Translations under genes and position numbers: made by a program
Notes under the pieces: generated by a model
What the model was told of the DNA's origin: nothing
Databases searched by the model: none
Seen by the model: only the letters and a program-made list of their open reading frames with translations
Shown here: positions 32,672 through 40,998 of the stretch, in pieces
Position numbering within the stretch: the first letter of the stretch is position 1
Layout: the number at the start of each line of letters is the position of its first letter
Origin: JBGPOS01 sp041488155
Lineage (GTDB): Bacteria > Chloroflexota > Dehalococcoidia > Tepidiformales > Tepidiformaceae
Length of the DNA stretch: 47,524 nucleotides
NCBI GenBank assembly: GCA_041488155.1
Contig: JBGPOS010000027.1
Span: 1-47,524, forward strand
Reading direction: 5' to 3'

Positions 32672-33492
32672 CTGACCCTCATCCGCCTCCCCTTCCCCGC
32701 TCGACATCAGGGCTCCTCCCCATCGAAGTCGCCCAGAAATGTGCCGGCGAAGCACGCCGCCTCATGCGCAACGGCTTCGGCCGCACTGGCGTCACCGCCA
32801 CCAAGGGCCGCGGCAACGTCCTCACGGAGACCGACCTCGCCATCGACGCCGCCGTTGCAGCCATGCTGAGGTCGGAATACCCCGCACATGCGCTGATGAG
32901 CGAGGAATCCGCTGCGACCACCCGCTCCGGCGGCTGGATGTGGGTCGTCGATCCCCTCGACGGCACGAAGAATTTCTCCCGAGGCATCCCCCACTTCTGC
33001 TTCTCCATTGCGCTCTGCCACGACGATCAGCCGGTCGTCGCCCTCACTCTTCAGCCGCTTCTCGACGAAGAGTTCGCCGCGGTCCTTGGCCACGGATCCA
33101 CGCTCAACGGCCGTCCAATGACTGTCTCAGACTGCCCGTCGGTGCAGGCCGGCATCGTCGCTCTCGACCTCGGCTACGACGAACAGGCCGGGCGCAGCCA
33201 GCTCGAATTGGCGCTCCACCTCTTCCCGGGCATGCAGTCGCTGAGAGTCTGCGGCTCTGCAGCGCTCGGCATCGCTTATGTAGCCGCCGCCCGTTGGGAC
33301 CTGTGGGTCCACCTCGACCTCGAGCCGTGGGACCTCGCCGCCGGGCTCTTGCTGGTACGCGAAGCCGGGGGCATCGTGACGAACCTCGATGGCCAGCCCG
33401 CCGGGATCCGCGATCGCGCCATCGTTGCAGCGCCTCCAGCCGTCCACGCCGACTTCTTGGCTCTGGCGGCTCAGCTCCGCTGGCGCGCATAA
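32668..33492 (+). CDS. Inositol-monophosphatase-family phosphatase
   Basis: 274 residues from ATG 32668 (ATGA overlap with the nitroreductase). Metal-binding motifs: the Glu in MSEESAA, WVVDPLDGTKNFSRGIP (motif 1) and the late EPWDLAAGLLLVREAGG (motif 2). The family hydrolyses inositol-1-phosphate, histidinol phosphate, 3'-phosphoadenosine phosphate or fructose-1,6-bisphosphate using Mg. The DLEPWDLAAG motif is closer to the inositol/histidinol phosphatase side. No his or ino genes are adjacent, so specificity is open. The N-terminal 12 residues are Pro-rich and probably disordered. Confidence 0.9.
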   Translation: MTDPHPPPLPRSTSGLLPIEVAQKCAGEARRLMRNGFGRTGVTATKGRGNVLTETDLAIDAAVAAMLRSEYPAHALMSEESAATTRSGGWMWVVDPLDGTKNFSRGIPHFCFSIALCHDDQPVVALTLQPLLDEEFAAVLGHGSTLNGRPMTVSDCPSVQAGIVALDLGYDEQAGRSQLELALHLFPGMQSLRVCGSAALGIAYVAAARWDLWVHLDLEPWDLAAGLLLVREAGGIVTNLDGQPAGIRDRAIVAAPPAVHADFLALAAQLRWRA

Positions 33493-33534
33493 TCGCCAGT
33501 TGCTGCTTGCGACGCCTTCCGGAGGGATCGTCCC

Positions 33535-35214
33535 GTGACCCGCGTCTATGACATCGCCAGCGACTTTGTCGATGAGTACGCAGCGCTCGACCCCGTCGCT
33601 GCCACGTCCATCGGCGTTCCCGGCCACGATGCCGAGGTCACGGATTACACCCCTGATGGCTACGCCGCGTCCGGCACTCTCTACCGCCGGACGCTCGACG
33701 AACTCGCCTCCGCTCCGGTCGAGAACGACCGTGATCGAATCGCCCGCGATGCGATGGTCGAGAATCTTTCCCTTCGCCTGGAACGGCTAGACGCCGGCGA
33801 GCACTTCCGCAACCTCAGCATCATCGGCAACCCATCCACCGGCCTCCGGCGCATGTTCGACCTGATGCCCCGTGCCACGGAGGCTGACTGGGAAAACGTC
33901 GCGACCCGCCTCGCCCTCGTCCCGCGGGGCCTCGCTCAGTTCCAGGCGACGCTCGCAGAGGGCCTCAGGCGGGGGACGCCCGCCGCTCGCCGGCAGGCGG
34001 CGCAGAACGCGATCCAAAGCGATGCCTGGGCAGGCCAAGCCCCCGGAAGCACGCCGTTCTTCGGGTCGCTGATCGAAGCCTACGACCGCTCCGGCGCCGG
34101 TTCCCCGGGTCTCCGCGACACCCTGGCAGGTGCAACGGCGGCCGCGGCCGCAGCGTATGGAGCGTTCGCCCGCTACCTTCGCGAGACCTACATGGACTCC
34201 GCCACCGAACGTGACGGCGTCGGCCCCGACCGCTACCAGCTCGGCGCCAGAACGGCCAACGGCATCACGCTTGATCTCGAAGAAACGTACCGCTGGGGCT
34301 GGGAGGAGCTCTACCGCGTCGAGCGCGAGATGGCCGAAACCTGCGCTCGCATCCTTCCGGGCGCCTCGATCGAAGAGACAAAGGCGTTCCTCGAGTCCGA
34401 CCCGAGTCGCGCGATCGACGGGGTCGAGTCGTTTCGCCAGTGGATGCAGGACCTCCAGGACCGGACCATCGCCGAACTCGACGGCGTCCATTTCGACATC
34501 CCGGCGCCGGTAAGGCGGATCGAAGCTATGATCGCCCCGCCCGGTGGCGCGCTGGCCATGTACTACACCGGCCCGTCCGAGGACTTCAGCCGGCCGGGTC
34601 GAACGTGGTACCCAACCGGCGGCAAGACCCGGTTTCCTCTCTGGGGCGAAGTCTCGATCGCCTACCACGAAGGCGTGCCCGGCCACCACTTCCAGGTCGC
34701 CACCACGAAGCACCTCTCGGGCGAACTCTCGCGCTTCCAACGCTTGATGGGCGGCACCTCTGGCTATGGCGAAGGCTGGGCGCTCTACGCCGAGCGCCTG
34801 ATGGGCGAACTCGGCTACCTCGCCAACCCGGACTACTATCTCGGCATGCTCCGGGCCCAGGCCATGCGCAGTGTGCGTGTCATCGTCGACATCGGCATGC
34901 ATCTCGAACTAAGAATCCCGAAGTCCGAGCGCTTCCACCCCGGCGCCACCTGGAACGCGGAACTGGGCGATGTCTTCGCCCGCGGGCGCGCCCAATTCCC
35001 GCCGGACTTCATGGCCAGCGAGATCACCCGGTACCTCGGGACTCCGGGCCAGGCCATCAGCTACAAAGTCGGCGAACGTTGCTGGATCGAGGCCCGTGAG
35101 ACATCCCGCCGCCGCCGAGGCGAGGCCTTCGACCTCAAGGCCTGGCACGCCGCCGCCCTCAACCTGGGACCTATGGGGCTCGCCCAGATGCAGCGCGAGC
35201 TCTCCGCGGTATGA
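33535..35214 (+). CDS. DUF885 zinc-dependent peptidase-like protein
   Basis: 559 residues from GTG 33535, with GGAGGG eight bases upstream. DUF885 proteins are gluzincin-like; the metal motif here is AYHEGVPGHHFQVA (HExxxGHH), followed by GYGEGWALYAERLMGELG, which supplies a further Glu. The upstream region has the family's FDLMPRATEADWENV and YYTGPSEDFSRPGRTWYP segments. No signal peptide is seen, suggesting a cytoplasmic enzyme in contrast to many secreted members. The presumed reaction is peptide or amide hydrolysis. The stop overlaps the next gene as ATGA. Confidence 0.9.
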   Translation: MTRVYDIASDFVDEYAALDPVAATSIGVPGHDAEVTDYTPDGYAASGTLYRRTLDELASAPVENDRDRIARDAMVENLSLRLERLDAGEHFRNLSIIGNPSTGLRRMFDLMPRATEADWENVATRLALVPRGLAQFQATLAEGLRRGTPAARRQAAQNAIQSDAWAGQAPGSTPFFGSLIEAYDRSGAGSPGLRDTLAGATAAAAAAYGAFARYLRETYMDSATERDGVGPDRYQLGARTANGITLDLEETYRWGWEELYRVEREMAETCARILPGASIEETKAFLESDPSRAIDGVESFRQWMQDLQDRTIAELDGVHFDIPAPVRRIEAMIAPPGGALAMYYTGPSEDFSRPGRTWYPTGGKTRFPLWGEVSIAYHEGVPGHHFQVATTKHLSGELSRFQRLMGGTSGYGEGWALYAERLMGELGYLANPDYYLGMLRAQAMRSVRVIVDIGMHLELRIPKSERFHPGATWNAELGDVFARGRAQFPPDFMASEITRYLGTPGQAISYKVGERCWIEARETSRRRRGEAFDLKAWHAAALNLGPMGLAQMQRELSAV

Positions 35215-35498
35215 CCGGCCCAGGTCCGCAAGATGAAGCGAAGCCCCGCCCGTCAGCCGTGCGCCGCAGTGCCGCCCCCGTCCTCATCGTCCTGCCGTCG
35301 GTGGTCTCCGGCATCGGCGTAGCATTTATCCTCGCCGGCATCTTCATCGACCACGAGCTCATCAGGGGCATCTTCCTCAGCATCGGCGTTATGCTCCTCT
35401 GGCTCGATTTCTTCATCACCATGGCGATCTTCCGCTTCTCATTGAGGAGCATCGACCGGCGTCTCCGGCGGATGGAGGACGATCGGCTACAGCGCTGA
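35211..35498 (+). CDS. Two-helix membrane protein (95 aa)
   Basis: ATG 35211 overlaps the DUF885 stop. The product has a polar Pro-rich N-terminus, two hydrophobic helices (LIVLPSVVSGIGVAFILAG and GIFLSIGVMLLWLDFFITMAI) joined by FIDHELIR, and a basic C-terminal tail (SLRSIDRRLRRMEDD). It overlaps the convergent UbiA gene by 12 bases at its 3' end. No family is recognised. Confidence 0.65.
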   Translation: MTGPGPQDEAKPRPSAVRRSAAPVLIVLPSVVSGIGVAFILAGIFIDHELIRGIFLSIGVMLLWLDFFITMAIFRFSLRSIDRRLRRMEDDRLQR

Positions 35499-36341
35499 GA
35501 AGAACCCGACCGCGAGCGCGGCACTCGCTGCCGCCAGGACAAGGAACAGCCCATCCCGCCCGAGCAGCCGCGTGGCCCACGGCGCCAGAGCAGCGGCTGT
35601 CGCCGCCGCAACGCTGGCCACGCCACCCGCCAACCATCCAGCGTGCTCCGTCAGCAGCACTGCCGCCCCCAATCCCGTCGACACGAAAACACCCACCGCC
35701 AGGTGCCGGGAACGCCGCTCCCCCAGCCACTGCACCGGACTCACGATTCCCCGGTCACGGTCGGCCGCGGCGTCCGGGGCCTGGTTGGCGAGATGCAGCG
35801 CCAGACCGAGGAGCCCACCAAGCGGAAACACCCACCGCAGAAACGGCTGCCACTCGTCCGTCGCAACGTAGACCCACACAGGGAGTAGCGGGAACGCCAG
35901 CGACCAGGGCAGCCAGCTGAAGAAGGTCCTCTTGAAATAAAGGTCGTAGCTCAGCCCACAGGCGAGGCCGGCGAGACCAATCCACCAGCCGAACCCTTCA
36001 AGGCCCGCGGTTACCAGCAGACCCGCGCTGGCGCATCCCCCCGCCAGCCCCATCGCCGTCCGGCGAGGCAAAGTGCCGTTCGCCACCGGCTTCCAGGGCT
36101 TCGCCACGGCATCATCGCCAGCATCCACGACGTCGTTCACCAGGCCGATCGCACACTGGAACAGCAGCATCCCCAACCCCAGGACTAGGTAGAGCGACGC
36201 TGGCGCGCCCCGATCGGCGAGCGGGATGAGCGCCACAGTGAGGCCGCTGACGAGCAAACTGGGAAAGGGATGAACGGCGCGCAGCGCCGCGAGTTTCCCG
36301 GGGCTTGCGCTTCGCGCCGGCCTTCTCAGACGAGTTGACAT
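35487..36341 (-). CDS. UbiA-family prenyltransferase
   Basis: 284 residues from ATG 36341, with TAGACT ending 6 bases upstream. The protein is highly hydrophobic with about eight or nine helices. The first Asp-rich motif is NDVVDAGDD (69-77) with RRTAMG-type context afterwards; the second is the NQAPDAAADRDRG segment (about 186-198). Both bind the Mg-diphosphate of the prenyl donor. The family attaches prenyl chains to aromatic, quinone or lipid acceptors (menaquinone, heme O, archaeal-type lipid, chlorophyll). No quinone or heme genes flank it, so the acceptor is unknown. Confidence 0.88.
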   Translation of the reverse strand: MSTRLRRPARSASPGKLAALRAVHPFPSLLVSGLTVALIPLADRGAPASLYLVLGLGMLLFQCAIGLVNDVVDAGDDAVAKPWKPVANGTLPRRTAMGLAGGCASAGLLVTAGLEGFGWWIGLAGLACGLSYDLYFKRTFFSWLPWSLAFPLLPVWVYVATDEWQPFLRWVFPLGGLLGLALHLANQAPDAAADRDRGIVSPVQWLGERRSRHLAVGVFVSTGLGAAVLLTEHAGWLAGGVASVAAATAAALAPWATRLLGRDGLFLVLAAASAALAVGFFSAL

Positions 36342-36347
36342 CGCCGT

Positions 36348-36353
36348 AGTCTA
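36348..36353 (-). promoter_or_regulatory. -10 element for the UbiA-family gene (leaderless type)
   Basis: Minus-strand TAGACT ends 6 bases before ATG 36341. It is identical to the divergent cinA -10 at 36417. Confidence 0.5.
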
Positions 36354-36416
36354 TCGCCGCCGCGACCGGACACCTGGCGGCGCGCCCACCGGCTACCGGC
36401 CGTCGCCCGGACGCCC

Positions 36417-36422
36417 TAGACT
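36417..36422 (+). promoter_or_regulatory. -10 element for cinA (leaderless type)
   Basis: TAGACT ends 7 bases before GTG 36430; there is no ribosome binding site in the interval. Confidence 0.5.
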
Positions 36423-36429
36423 TGCCGCC

Positions 36430-37677
36430 GTGAAAGCCGAAATCATCGCCATTGGCACCGAGATCCTTCTCGGTGAGATCATCGACACCAACAGCGCCCA
36501 CATCGCCCAGCAGCTCCCCGAGCTCGGCATCGATCTCTTCTACAAGACGGTCGTGGGCGACAACATCGGGCGCATCACCGAGACCTTCCAGCGAGCCTGG
36601 GGCCGCTCCGACCTGATAATCACCACCGGAGGCCTCGGCCCGACCGAAGACGACATGACCCGCGAGGGCATCTGCGCGCTCCTCGGCGAGGATCCGCACG
36701 TAGATGAGGCCCTCGAGCGCCGCCTGCGAGCCTTCTTCACCGGCCGCGGCTACCCCATGCCTGAATCGAACATCAAGCAGGCCTGGCTCATCCCCAGCTG
36801 TCGCGCGATCGACAATCCCCGCGGCACCGCCCCGGGCTGGTGGACCGAAAAAGACGGCCACATCATGGTCTCCATGCCCGGTGTGCCGCCCGAAATGGAG
36901 CGAATGTGGGCGAACGAAGTGCGCCCCGAGCTCGAACGCCGCTCCGACGGCCAGGTGCTCGTCACGAGGACGATCAAGACTGTGGGCATCGGCGAAGGCA
37001 CCGTCGACGAGATGGCGAAGCACCTTTATGGCACGCCCGGCATAGGCATCGGCACCTACGCGCGCCAGGATGGCGTCCACCTCCGCATCGGCGCCAAGGC
37101 AGCGACCCGCGAAGAAGCCTGGGAGCGCATCCGGCCCGTCGAGCAGGAGATGGACCGCGTCTTCGGCAGCGCCATCTGGGGCCGCGACGATGACACCCTC
37201 GAAGGCGCTATTGGGGACCTGCTCATCGCTCGCCGGCACACCCTCAGCGTCATGGAATCCTGCACTGGCGGCCTGTTCGCCAGCACCATTACCGATACGT
37301 CCGGGGCGAGTGAGTACTTCAAAGGCGGCCTCGTCGCCTACTGGACCGACTACAAAGTGGAGTCTGGCGTCGATCCAGAGGTCATCGAGGAGTTCGGCGT
37401 CGTCTCTCCGGAAACCGCGGGAGCGATGGCCCGCGCCGCCCGCGACCGCCTCCACACGGACTATGGCGTGGGCATTACCGGGGTAGCCGGCCCCGACCCC
37501 GAAGAGGGCAAGCCCCCGGGGACCGTCCACGTCGCTATCGCCGACTACACAGGCGTGGCGGGCACGATCTCGATGACCATGAACCAGGGCCGCGCGGCCG
37601 TGAAACGGAGGGCTGTGACCACAGCCCTTCTTCTTCTCCGGCGCACCCTCCTCGGAGAAGTGAGGCAATCGTCATGA
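36430..37677 (+). CDS. cinA: CinA-family protein (MoCF domain plus NMN deamidase domain)
   Basis: 415 residues, normal for full-length CinA. The N-terminal MoaB/MogA-like (COG1058) domain shows IAIGTEILLGEIIDTNS, IITTGGLGPTEDDMT and MPGVPPEMERMW. The C-terminal PncC domain (from about residue 265) shows TLSVMESCTGGLFAS, YFKGGLVAYW, VSPETAGAMA and GITGVAGPD. Family knowledge: the C-domain deamidates nicotinamide mononucleotide and the N-domain has ADP-ribose pyrophosphatase activity, so it recycles pyridine nucleotides; the competence link is historical. The stop overlaps the following epoxide-hydrolase-like gene (ATGA). Confidence 0.93.
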   Translation: MKAEIIAIGTEILLGEIIDTNSAHIAQQLPELGIDLFYKTVVGDNIGRITETFQRAWGRSDLIITTGGLGPTEDDMTREGICALLGEDPHVDEALERRLRAFFTGRGYPMPESNIKQAWLIPSCRAIDNPRGTAPGWWTEKDGHIMVSMPGVPPEMERMWANEVRPELERRSDGQVLVTRTIKTVGIGEGTVDEMAKHLYGTPGIGIGTYARQDGVHLRIGAKAATREEAWERIRPVEQEMDRVFGSAIWGRDDDTLEGAIGDLLIARRHTLSVMESCTGGLFASTITDTSGASEYFKGGLVAYWTDYKVESGVDPEVIEEFGVVSPETAGAMARAARDRLHTDYGVGITGVAGPDPEEGKPPGTVHVAIADYTGVAGTISMTMNQGRAAVKRRAVTTALLLLRRTLLGEVRQSS

Positions 37678-38045
37678 CGAACAATCAAGTCATCGCGCGG
37701 TTCTGCCGCGAGTTCGCCAAGCCCGCCCCCGACTCGGAACGACTCGCGTCGTACTTCACGGAGGACGCGGTCTACCACAACATCCCGATGCAACCGGTGG
37801 TTGGCCGCGAGGCAATCAAGAACGTCCTCGGCGGGATGAGCACGCGGATGCTTTCTGCCGGCTGGCAGGTGAAGCGCCAGGTCGCGCGCGGCGATGTCGT
37901 GATGAACGAGCGAGTCGACAACTTCACCGTCGGCGGCAAGCCCGTCGCTATCCCCGTGATGGGCGTCTTCGAACTCCGCGACGGCAAGATCGCTGCCTGG
38001 CGCGACTACTTCGACCTGGCCATGTTCCAGAAACAGATGGCCTGA
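37674..38045 (+). CDS. Limonene-1,2-epoxide-hydrolase-like protein (SnoaL/NTF2 fold)
   Basis: 123 residues, ATG 37674 overlapping the cinA stop. The NTF2-like cone fold ends with IPVMGVFELRDGKIAAWRDYFDLAMF. All five active-site residues of the Rhodococcus limonene epoxide hydrolase (Y53, N55, R99, D101, D132) have counterparts: Y34 and N36 in YHNIP, R80 and D82 in ERVDNF, and D111 in WRDYF. Spacing between N and R is identical (44 residues). This supports a true epoxide hydrolase using water directly, not merely a SnoaL-like fold. The natural epoxide is unknown; an acyl-CoA dehydrogenase lies convergently 3 bases away. Confidence 0.83.
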   Translation: MTNNQVIARFCREFAKPAPDSERLASYFTEDAVYHNIPMQPVVGREAIKNVLGGMSTRMLSAGWQVKRQVARGDVVMNERVDNFTVGGKPVAIPVMGVFELRDGKIAAWRDYFDLAMFQKQMA

Positions 38046-38048
38046 CGC

Positions 38049-39206
38049 TCAGCGCGGCAGCCCCAACCCCCGCGTGGCGATGATGTTGCGCTGAATCTCG
38101 CTCGTCCCACCGGCGATCGTCCGCGGGACCGTGGTCAGGTAGGTCAGGGCGAACTGCGCCCGTAGCCTGGCCCGTGGTGAGCCCGGCATGAGCGCGCCGT
38201 ACATTCCCAGGACGTGGAGCCCAAGCGCTGCGATCCGCTGGTCCAGTTCGCTCAAGAAGAGCTTGAGTCCGCTCGCTTCCTGGTTGGGCACCCCGCCAGT
38301 CGCCAGGATGCTCGCCACCCGGTAGCTCAGCATCGTCGCCACCTCGACTTCCACCCTGAGCTGCGCCAGCCTGGCTCGCGGCAGAATCGGAAATGGCCTA
38401 CCAGAAGCGCGAATGAAGGCGCGAAGGTCATCCAGCGTGCGCCTCGCCCCTCCAGCGTTCGCAATGTTTGATCGCTCCAAATCGAGCGTGGTCGTGGCGT
38501 GGTACCACCCCCGGTTGAGCTCCCCAAGGAGCGCGTCGGCGGGCATCCGGACGTTGTCGAAGAAATACTGTCCGAAACCTTTGCGACCAGCGAGATTCAA
38601 GAGCGGGCGGAAGCTCACGCCGGGCGTCTTGAGGTCCAGGAGAAAGTAGCTGATTCCGCGATGCTTGGGCGCCTCAGGGTCGGTCCGCGCCAGGAGATAC
38701 ATCCAGTCCGCGTAATGGCCCGAACTGGTCCAAGTCTTGGTCCCGTTGAGGATCCAGTCGTCGCCGTCGCGCACCGCGCTCGTCTGAAGGCTGGCCAGGT
38801 CAGAGCCCGACCCTGGCTCACTGAACCCCTGGCACCAGACGACCTCCCAGTTCGTGATCCGGGACAGGTGGCGCGCCTTTTGCGCTTCCGTCCCGAACGT
38901 CATGATCGTCGGGCCTGCGTAACCGATGGCAGGTCCCCGGCTGCCGTTCGGGGCCCGTGCGTAGGCCATTTCATCGCTGAACACCAGTTGCTCGACCGGG
39001 CCGAGGGCCATCCCGCCGTACTCGCGCGGCCACGAAGGCGCAATCCAGCCCTTTGCCGCGAGCAACTTGTTGAACGATCGCAGACGCGCCGGATCCTCTT
39101 CCTCTGCGTAGGGGAAGCCTTCATCTTCGGGCGCCACGTGGTCGCGCAACCAGCTCCGGACGTCGTCGCGCAGGGCCGCTTGCTCCGCCGACAGCCTCAG
39201 GTCCAT
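38049..39206 (-). CDS. Acyl-CoA dehydrogenase
   Basis: 385 residues from ATG 39206; TATACT ends 8 bases upstream. The three-part ACAD fold is visible: an N-terminal helical domain (RLSAEQAALRDDVRSWLRDH), the flavin/substrate segment WCQGFSEPGSGSDLASLQTSA, WTSSGHYADWMYLLART, and the C-terminal FAD-binding IAGGTSEIQRNIIATRGLGLPR. It introduces a double bond at C2-C3 of an acyl-CoA, passing electrons to ETF. The sequence resembles FadE-type enzymes used on branched or cyclic acyl chains, but the active-site Glu position cannot be fixed by eye. It stands alone on the minus strand. Confidence 0.93.
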   Translation of the reverse strand: MDLRLSAEQAALRDDVRSWLRDHVAPEDEGFPYAEEEDPARLRSFNKLLAAKGWIAPSWPREYGGMALGPVEQLVFSDEMAYARAPNGSRGPAIGYAGPTIMTFGTEAQKARHLSRITNWEVVWCQGFSEPGSGSDLASLQTSAVRDGDDWILNGTKTWTSSGHYADWMYLLARTDPEAPKHRGISYFLLDLKTPGVSFRPLLNLAGRKGFGQYFFDNVRMPADALLGELNRGWYHATTTLDLERSNIANAGGARRTLDDLRAFIRASGRPFPILPRARLAQLRVEVEVATMLSYRVASILATGGVPNQEASGLKLFLSELDQRIAALGLHVLGMYGALMPGSPRARLRAQFALTYLTTVPRTIAGGTSEIQRNIIATRGLGLPR

Positions 39207-39241
39207 CGGCCGAAAGTATACCGATCCGCTCGCGCGCCCCT

Positions 39242-39784
39242 TCAGCCGCCGAATCTTGACCGCAGAAGCGGTTCGGCCTCCGAGATGCGCCTTATTCGGT
39301 GCACCTCAGGCGCATTCAGCCAGCGATTGCGCCACCAATCCACCAGGAAGACCATCGGCCCGAGCTCGGACACCCACAGCGCCGTGTGGGGGTCGTCTTC
39401 GAAGTGGGCTATCGCTCCTAGCTCGACGATCGTCCGGGTCTTAAACTGCGCCGGAGTCTCGTGCCAGTCGGGCCGCAGGTGGAGCCGAGGCTTGCAGCCG
39501 AAGTACCGTTCGAACCAGGCCTCGGCGGTAGGGCGCGCCTGTTCTCCCCGTGCGGAAAGTACGCGGCATTCGAACGTGGCACTCAGCGCGAGGAAGCCCT
39601 CGACCGCGCCGGGCATGGGCTTCCGCCCTGCGTAGCGCCAGCGCTCGGTGAGCCAGAGCAAGTTCTTCTTACCTTCGCGATCGCGCCGCTTTCTTCGGCC
39701 CCGGCCGGGGTTGATGCCCAGCGGCGGCCGGCAGAGCACACCGTCGAGATCGAAGGTAATCAGCCGCCGCTTCGCGTCAGCCAT
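39242..39784 (-). CDS. HAD-superfamily hydrolase-like protein
   Basis: 180 residues from ATG 39784, with TAGCAT ending exactly 6 bases upstream. HAD motif I is FDLDGVLC with D12 and D14, and the late acidic motif is HFEDDPHTALWV. A basic segment (GRGRRKRRDREGKK) separates motif I from the core. Motif II/III positions are VLSAR and the KTRTIVELG region. The layout is that of small phosphatases/nucleotidases, but the substrate is not predictable. The gene is divergent from the TauE/SafE-type gene. Confidence 0.8.
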   Translation of the reverse strand: MADAKRRLITFDLDGVLCRPPLGINPGRGRRKRRDREGKKNLLWLTERWRYAGRKPMPGAVEGFLALSATFECRVLSARGEQARPTAEAWFERYFGCKPRLHLRPDWHETPAQFKTRTIVELGAIAHFEDDPHTALWVSELGPMVFLVDWWRNRWLNAPEVHRIRRISEAEPLLRSRFGG

Positions 39785-39837
39785 CGCACCATGCTAGCGG
39801 CTGGCGTGTAGTCGTTCGAACGGCAATCGTTCGGGCG

Positions 39838-40599
39838 ATGGACCCACTGGAAGCCGTTGGCCTCCTCGCCGCCGCGGTTGTCGCCGGCGCGATCAACGCC
39901 CTTGCGGGGGGCGGGTCGCTCATCAGCTTCCCGGCGCTCCTCGCCGCCGGCTACCCCGCTAAGACGGCGAACGTGACGAACACCGTCGCCCTCTGGCCTG
40001 GATACCTGAGCGGTTCGTTCGGCTACCGCGAGGAGCTCAGGCGCCAACCGAGGCGCGTTGCGGTGCTCGCTGTCCCGAGTGTGCTCGGCGCCCTCGCCGG
40101 CTCGGTCATCCTCCTCTCCACGCCCGAGTCGGCCTTCGACCTCATCGTGCCCTTCCTCATCCTCTTCGCCTGCGCTCTGATGGCGGCCCAGGATCCGCTC
40201 GCCGCCTGGGCCGTCCGCCACCAGTTCGCCGCCCAGGGCCCGCAACACTTCCCACTACCCCTGTTGGCCGGGATCTTTATCCTCGCCATCTACGGCGCGT
40301 ACTTCGGCGCCGGCCTGGGCATTGTCACCCTCGCCCTCCTCAGCATCCTTCTGCCGGACGACATCCATCACTCGAACGCGCTCAAAGGCATGCTTTCGTT
40401 GCTCATCAACGCCACGGCGGTGATCTACTTCGCCCTGTTCGGCCCGGTGCGCTGGGCGCCCGCCGCCGTCATGGCCGCTGGCGCGCTCGTCGGAGGTTAC
40501 CTCGGAGTGGGTGTGGCTCGCCGCCTGCCAAAGGGCTGGCTCCGCCTCACCGTCATCGCCTACGGGGTCATCGTCGCGGGCGTCCTCTTCGTCCGCTGA
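39838..40599 (+). CDS. TauE/SafE (TSUP) family membrane transporter
   Basis: 253 residues, mostly hydrophobic, with about eight helices in two inverted halves. Family signatures are AGAINALAGGGSLISFPALLAAGYPAKTAN near the N-terminus with TNTVALWPGYLSG, and the repeat-half counterpart YGAYFGAGLGIVTLALLSIL with NALKGMLSLLINATAVI. The family moves sulfite, sulfoacetate or other organic anions across the inner membrane. No sulfur-metabolism gene is adjacent. No clear ribosome site or leaderless -10 is seen at ATG 39838. Confidence 0.9.
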   Translation: MDPLEAVGLLAAAVVAGAINALAGGGSLISFPALLAAGYPAKTANVTNTVALWPGYLSGSFGYREELRRQPRRVAVLAVPSVLGALAGSVILLSTPESAFDLIVPFLILFACALMAAQDPLAAWAVRHQFAAQGPQHFPLPLLAGIFILAIYGAYFGAGLGIVTLALLSILLPDDIHHSNALKGMLSLLINATAVIYFALFGPVRWAPAAVMAAGALVGGYLGVGVARRLPKGWLRLTVIAYGVIVAGVLFVR

Positions 40600-40627
40600 C
40601 GGATCGCCCGTGGTAGAAGCCCGCGAG

Positions 40628-40633
40628 TATAAT
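40628..40633 (+). promoter_or_regulatory. Consensus -10 (TATAAT) for the small-protein cluster
   Basis: A perfect TATAAT, 27 bases before GTG 40661, with AGGAGA at 40649-40654 as ribosome binding site. No matching -35 is evident. This is the start of a same-strand run of genes to 44243. Confidence 0.55.
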
Positions 40634-40660
40634 CGCGAGACCAGCCTCAGGAGATTGACC

Positions 40661-40948
40661 GTGCTCTTTTCCGTCCGCCTGGTGTCCCGCCAACCGCACG
40701 AGATTTCGCCGGAGAGCTGGCAGGTCATAGTCGCAGACCAGCTTCGTGCGATCCGGGCCCAATACGACCAGGGCAAGATCAAGGCAATCTACCGGGAGAC
40801 CGGCCTCGGCGTTCTCGCCATTTACGATGCCGCCGACGCCCGCGAGATGGACCAGCTGATAGTCCAACTCCCCATGTCGCGGTATTTCGCCGAAGTGGCT
40901 GTCCACCCCCTCTGGGACATGGCATCCACCATCCAATCCGCCCAGTAG
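40661..40948 (+). CDS. Muconolactone delta-isomerase-like protein
   Basis: 95 residues from GTG 40661, set by AGGAGA six bases upstream and the TATAAT further up; the upstream in-frame extension is rejected. The ferredoxin-like fold of CatC is recognisable: LFSVRLVSRQP opening, AIRAQYDQGKIKAIYRETG, VLAIYDAADAREMDQLIVQLP and YFAEVAVHPL. CatC isomerises muconolactone in the beta-ketoadipate pathway, but relatives with this fold are often of unknown role. The other pathway genes (catA, catB, pca) are absent here, so the fold is assigned with more confidence than the reaction. Confidence 0.75.
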   Translation: MLFSVRLVSRQPHEISPESWQVIVADQLRAIRAQYDQGKIKAIYRETGLGVLAIYDAADAREMDQLIVQLPMSRYFAEVAVHPLWDMASTIQSAQ

Positions 40949-40998
40949 CCGGGGGCTACCGGACCGTCGCTACTGGACTCCAGCCAACGAGTTGAACC

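Noticed and set aside
36112..37668. Long minus-strand reading frame (518 codons) opposite cinA
   Set aside because: cinA is an unambiguous full-length family member on the other strand; the antisense frame has no recognisable domain.
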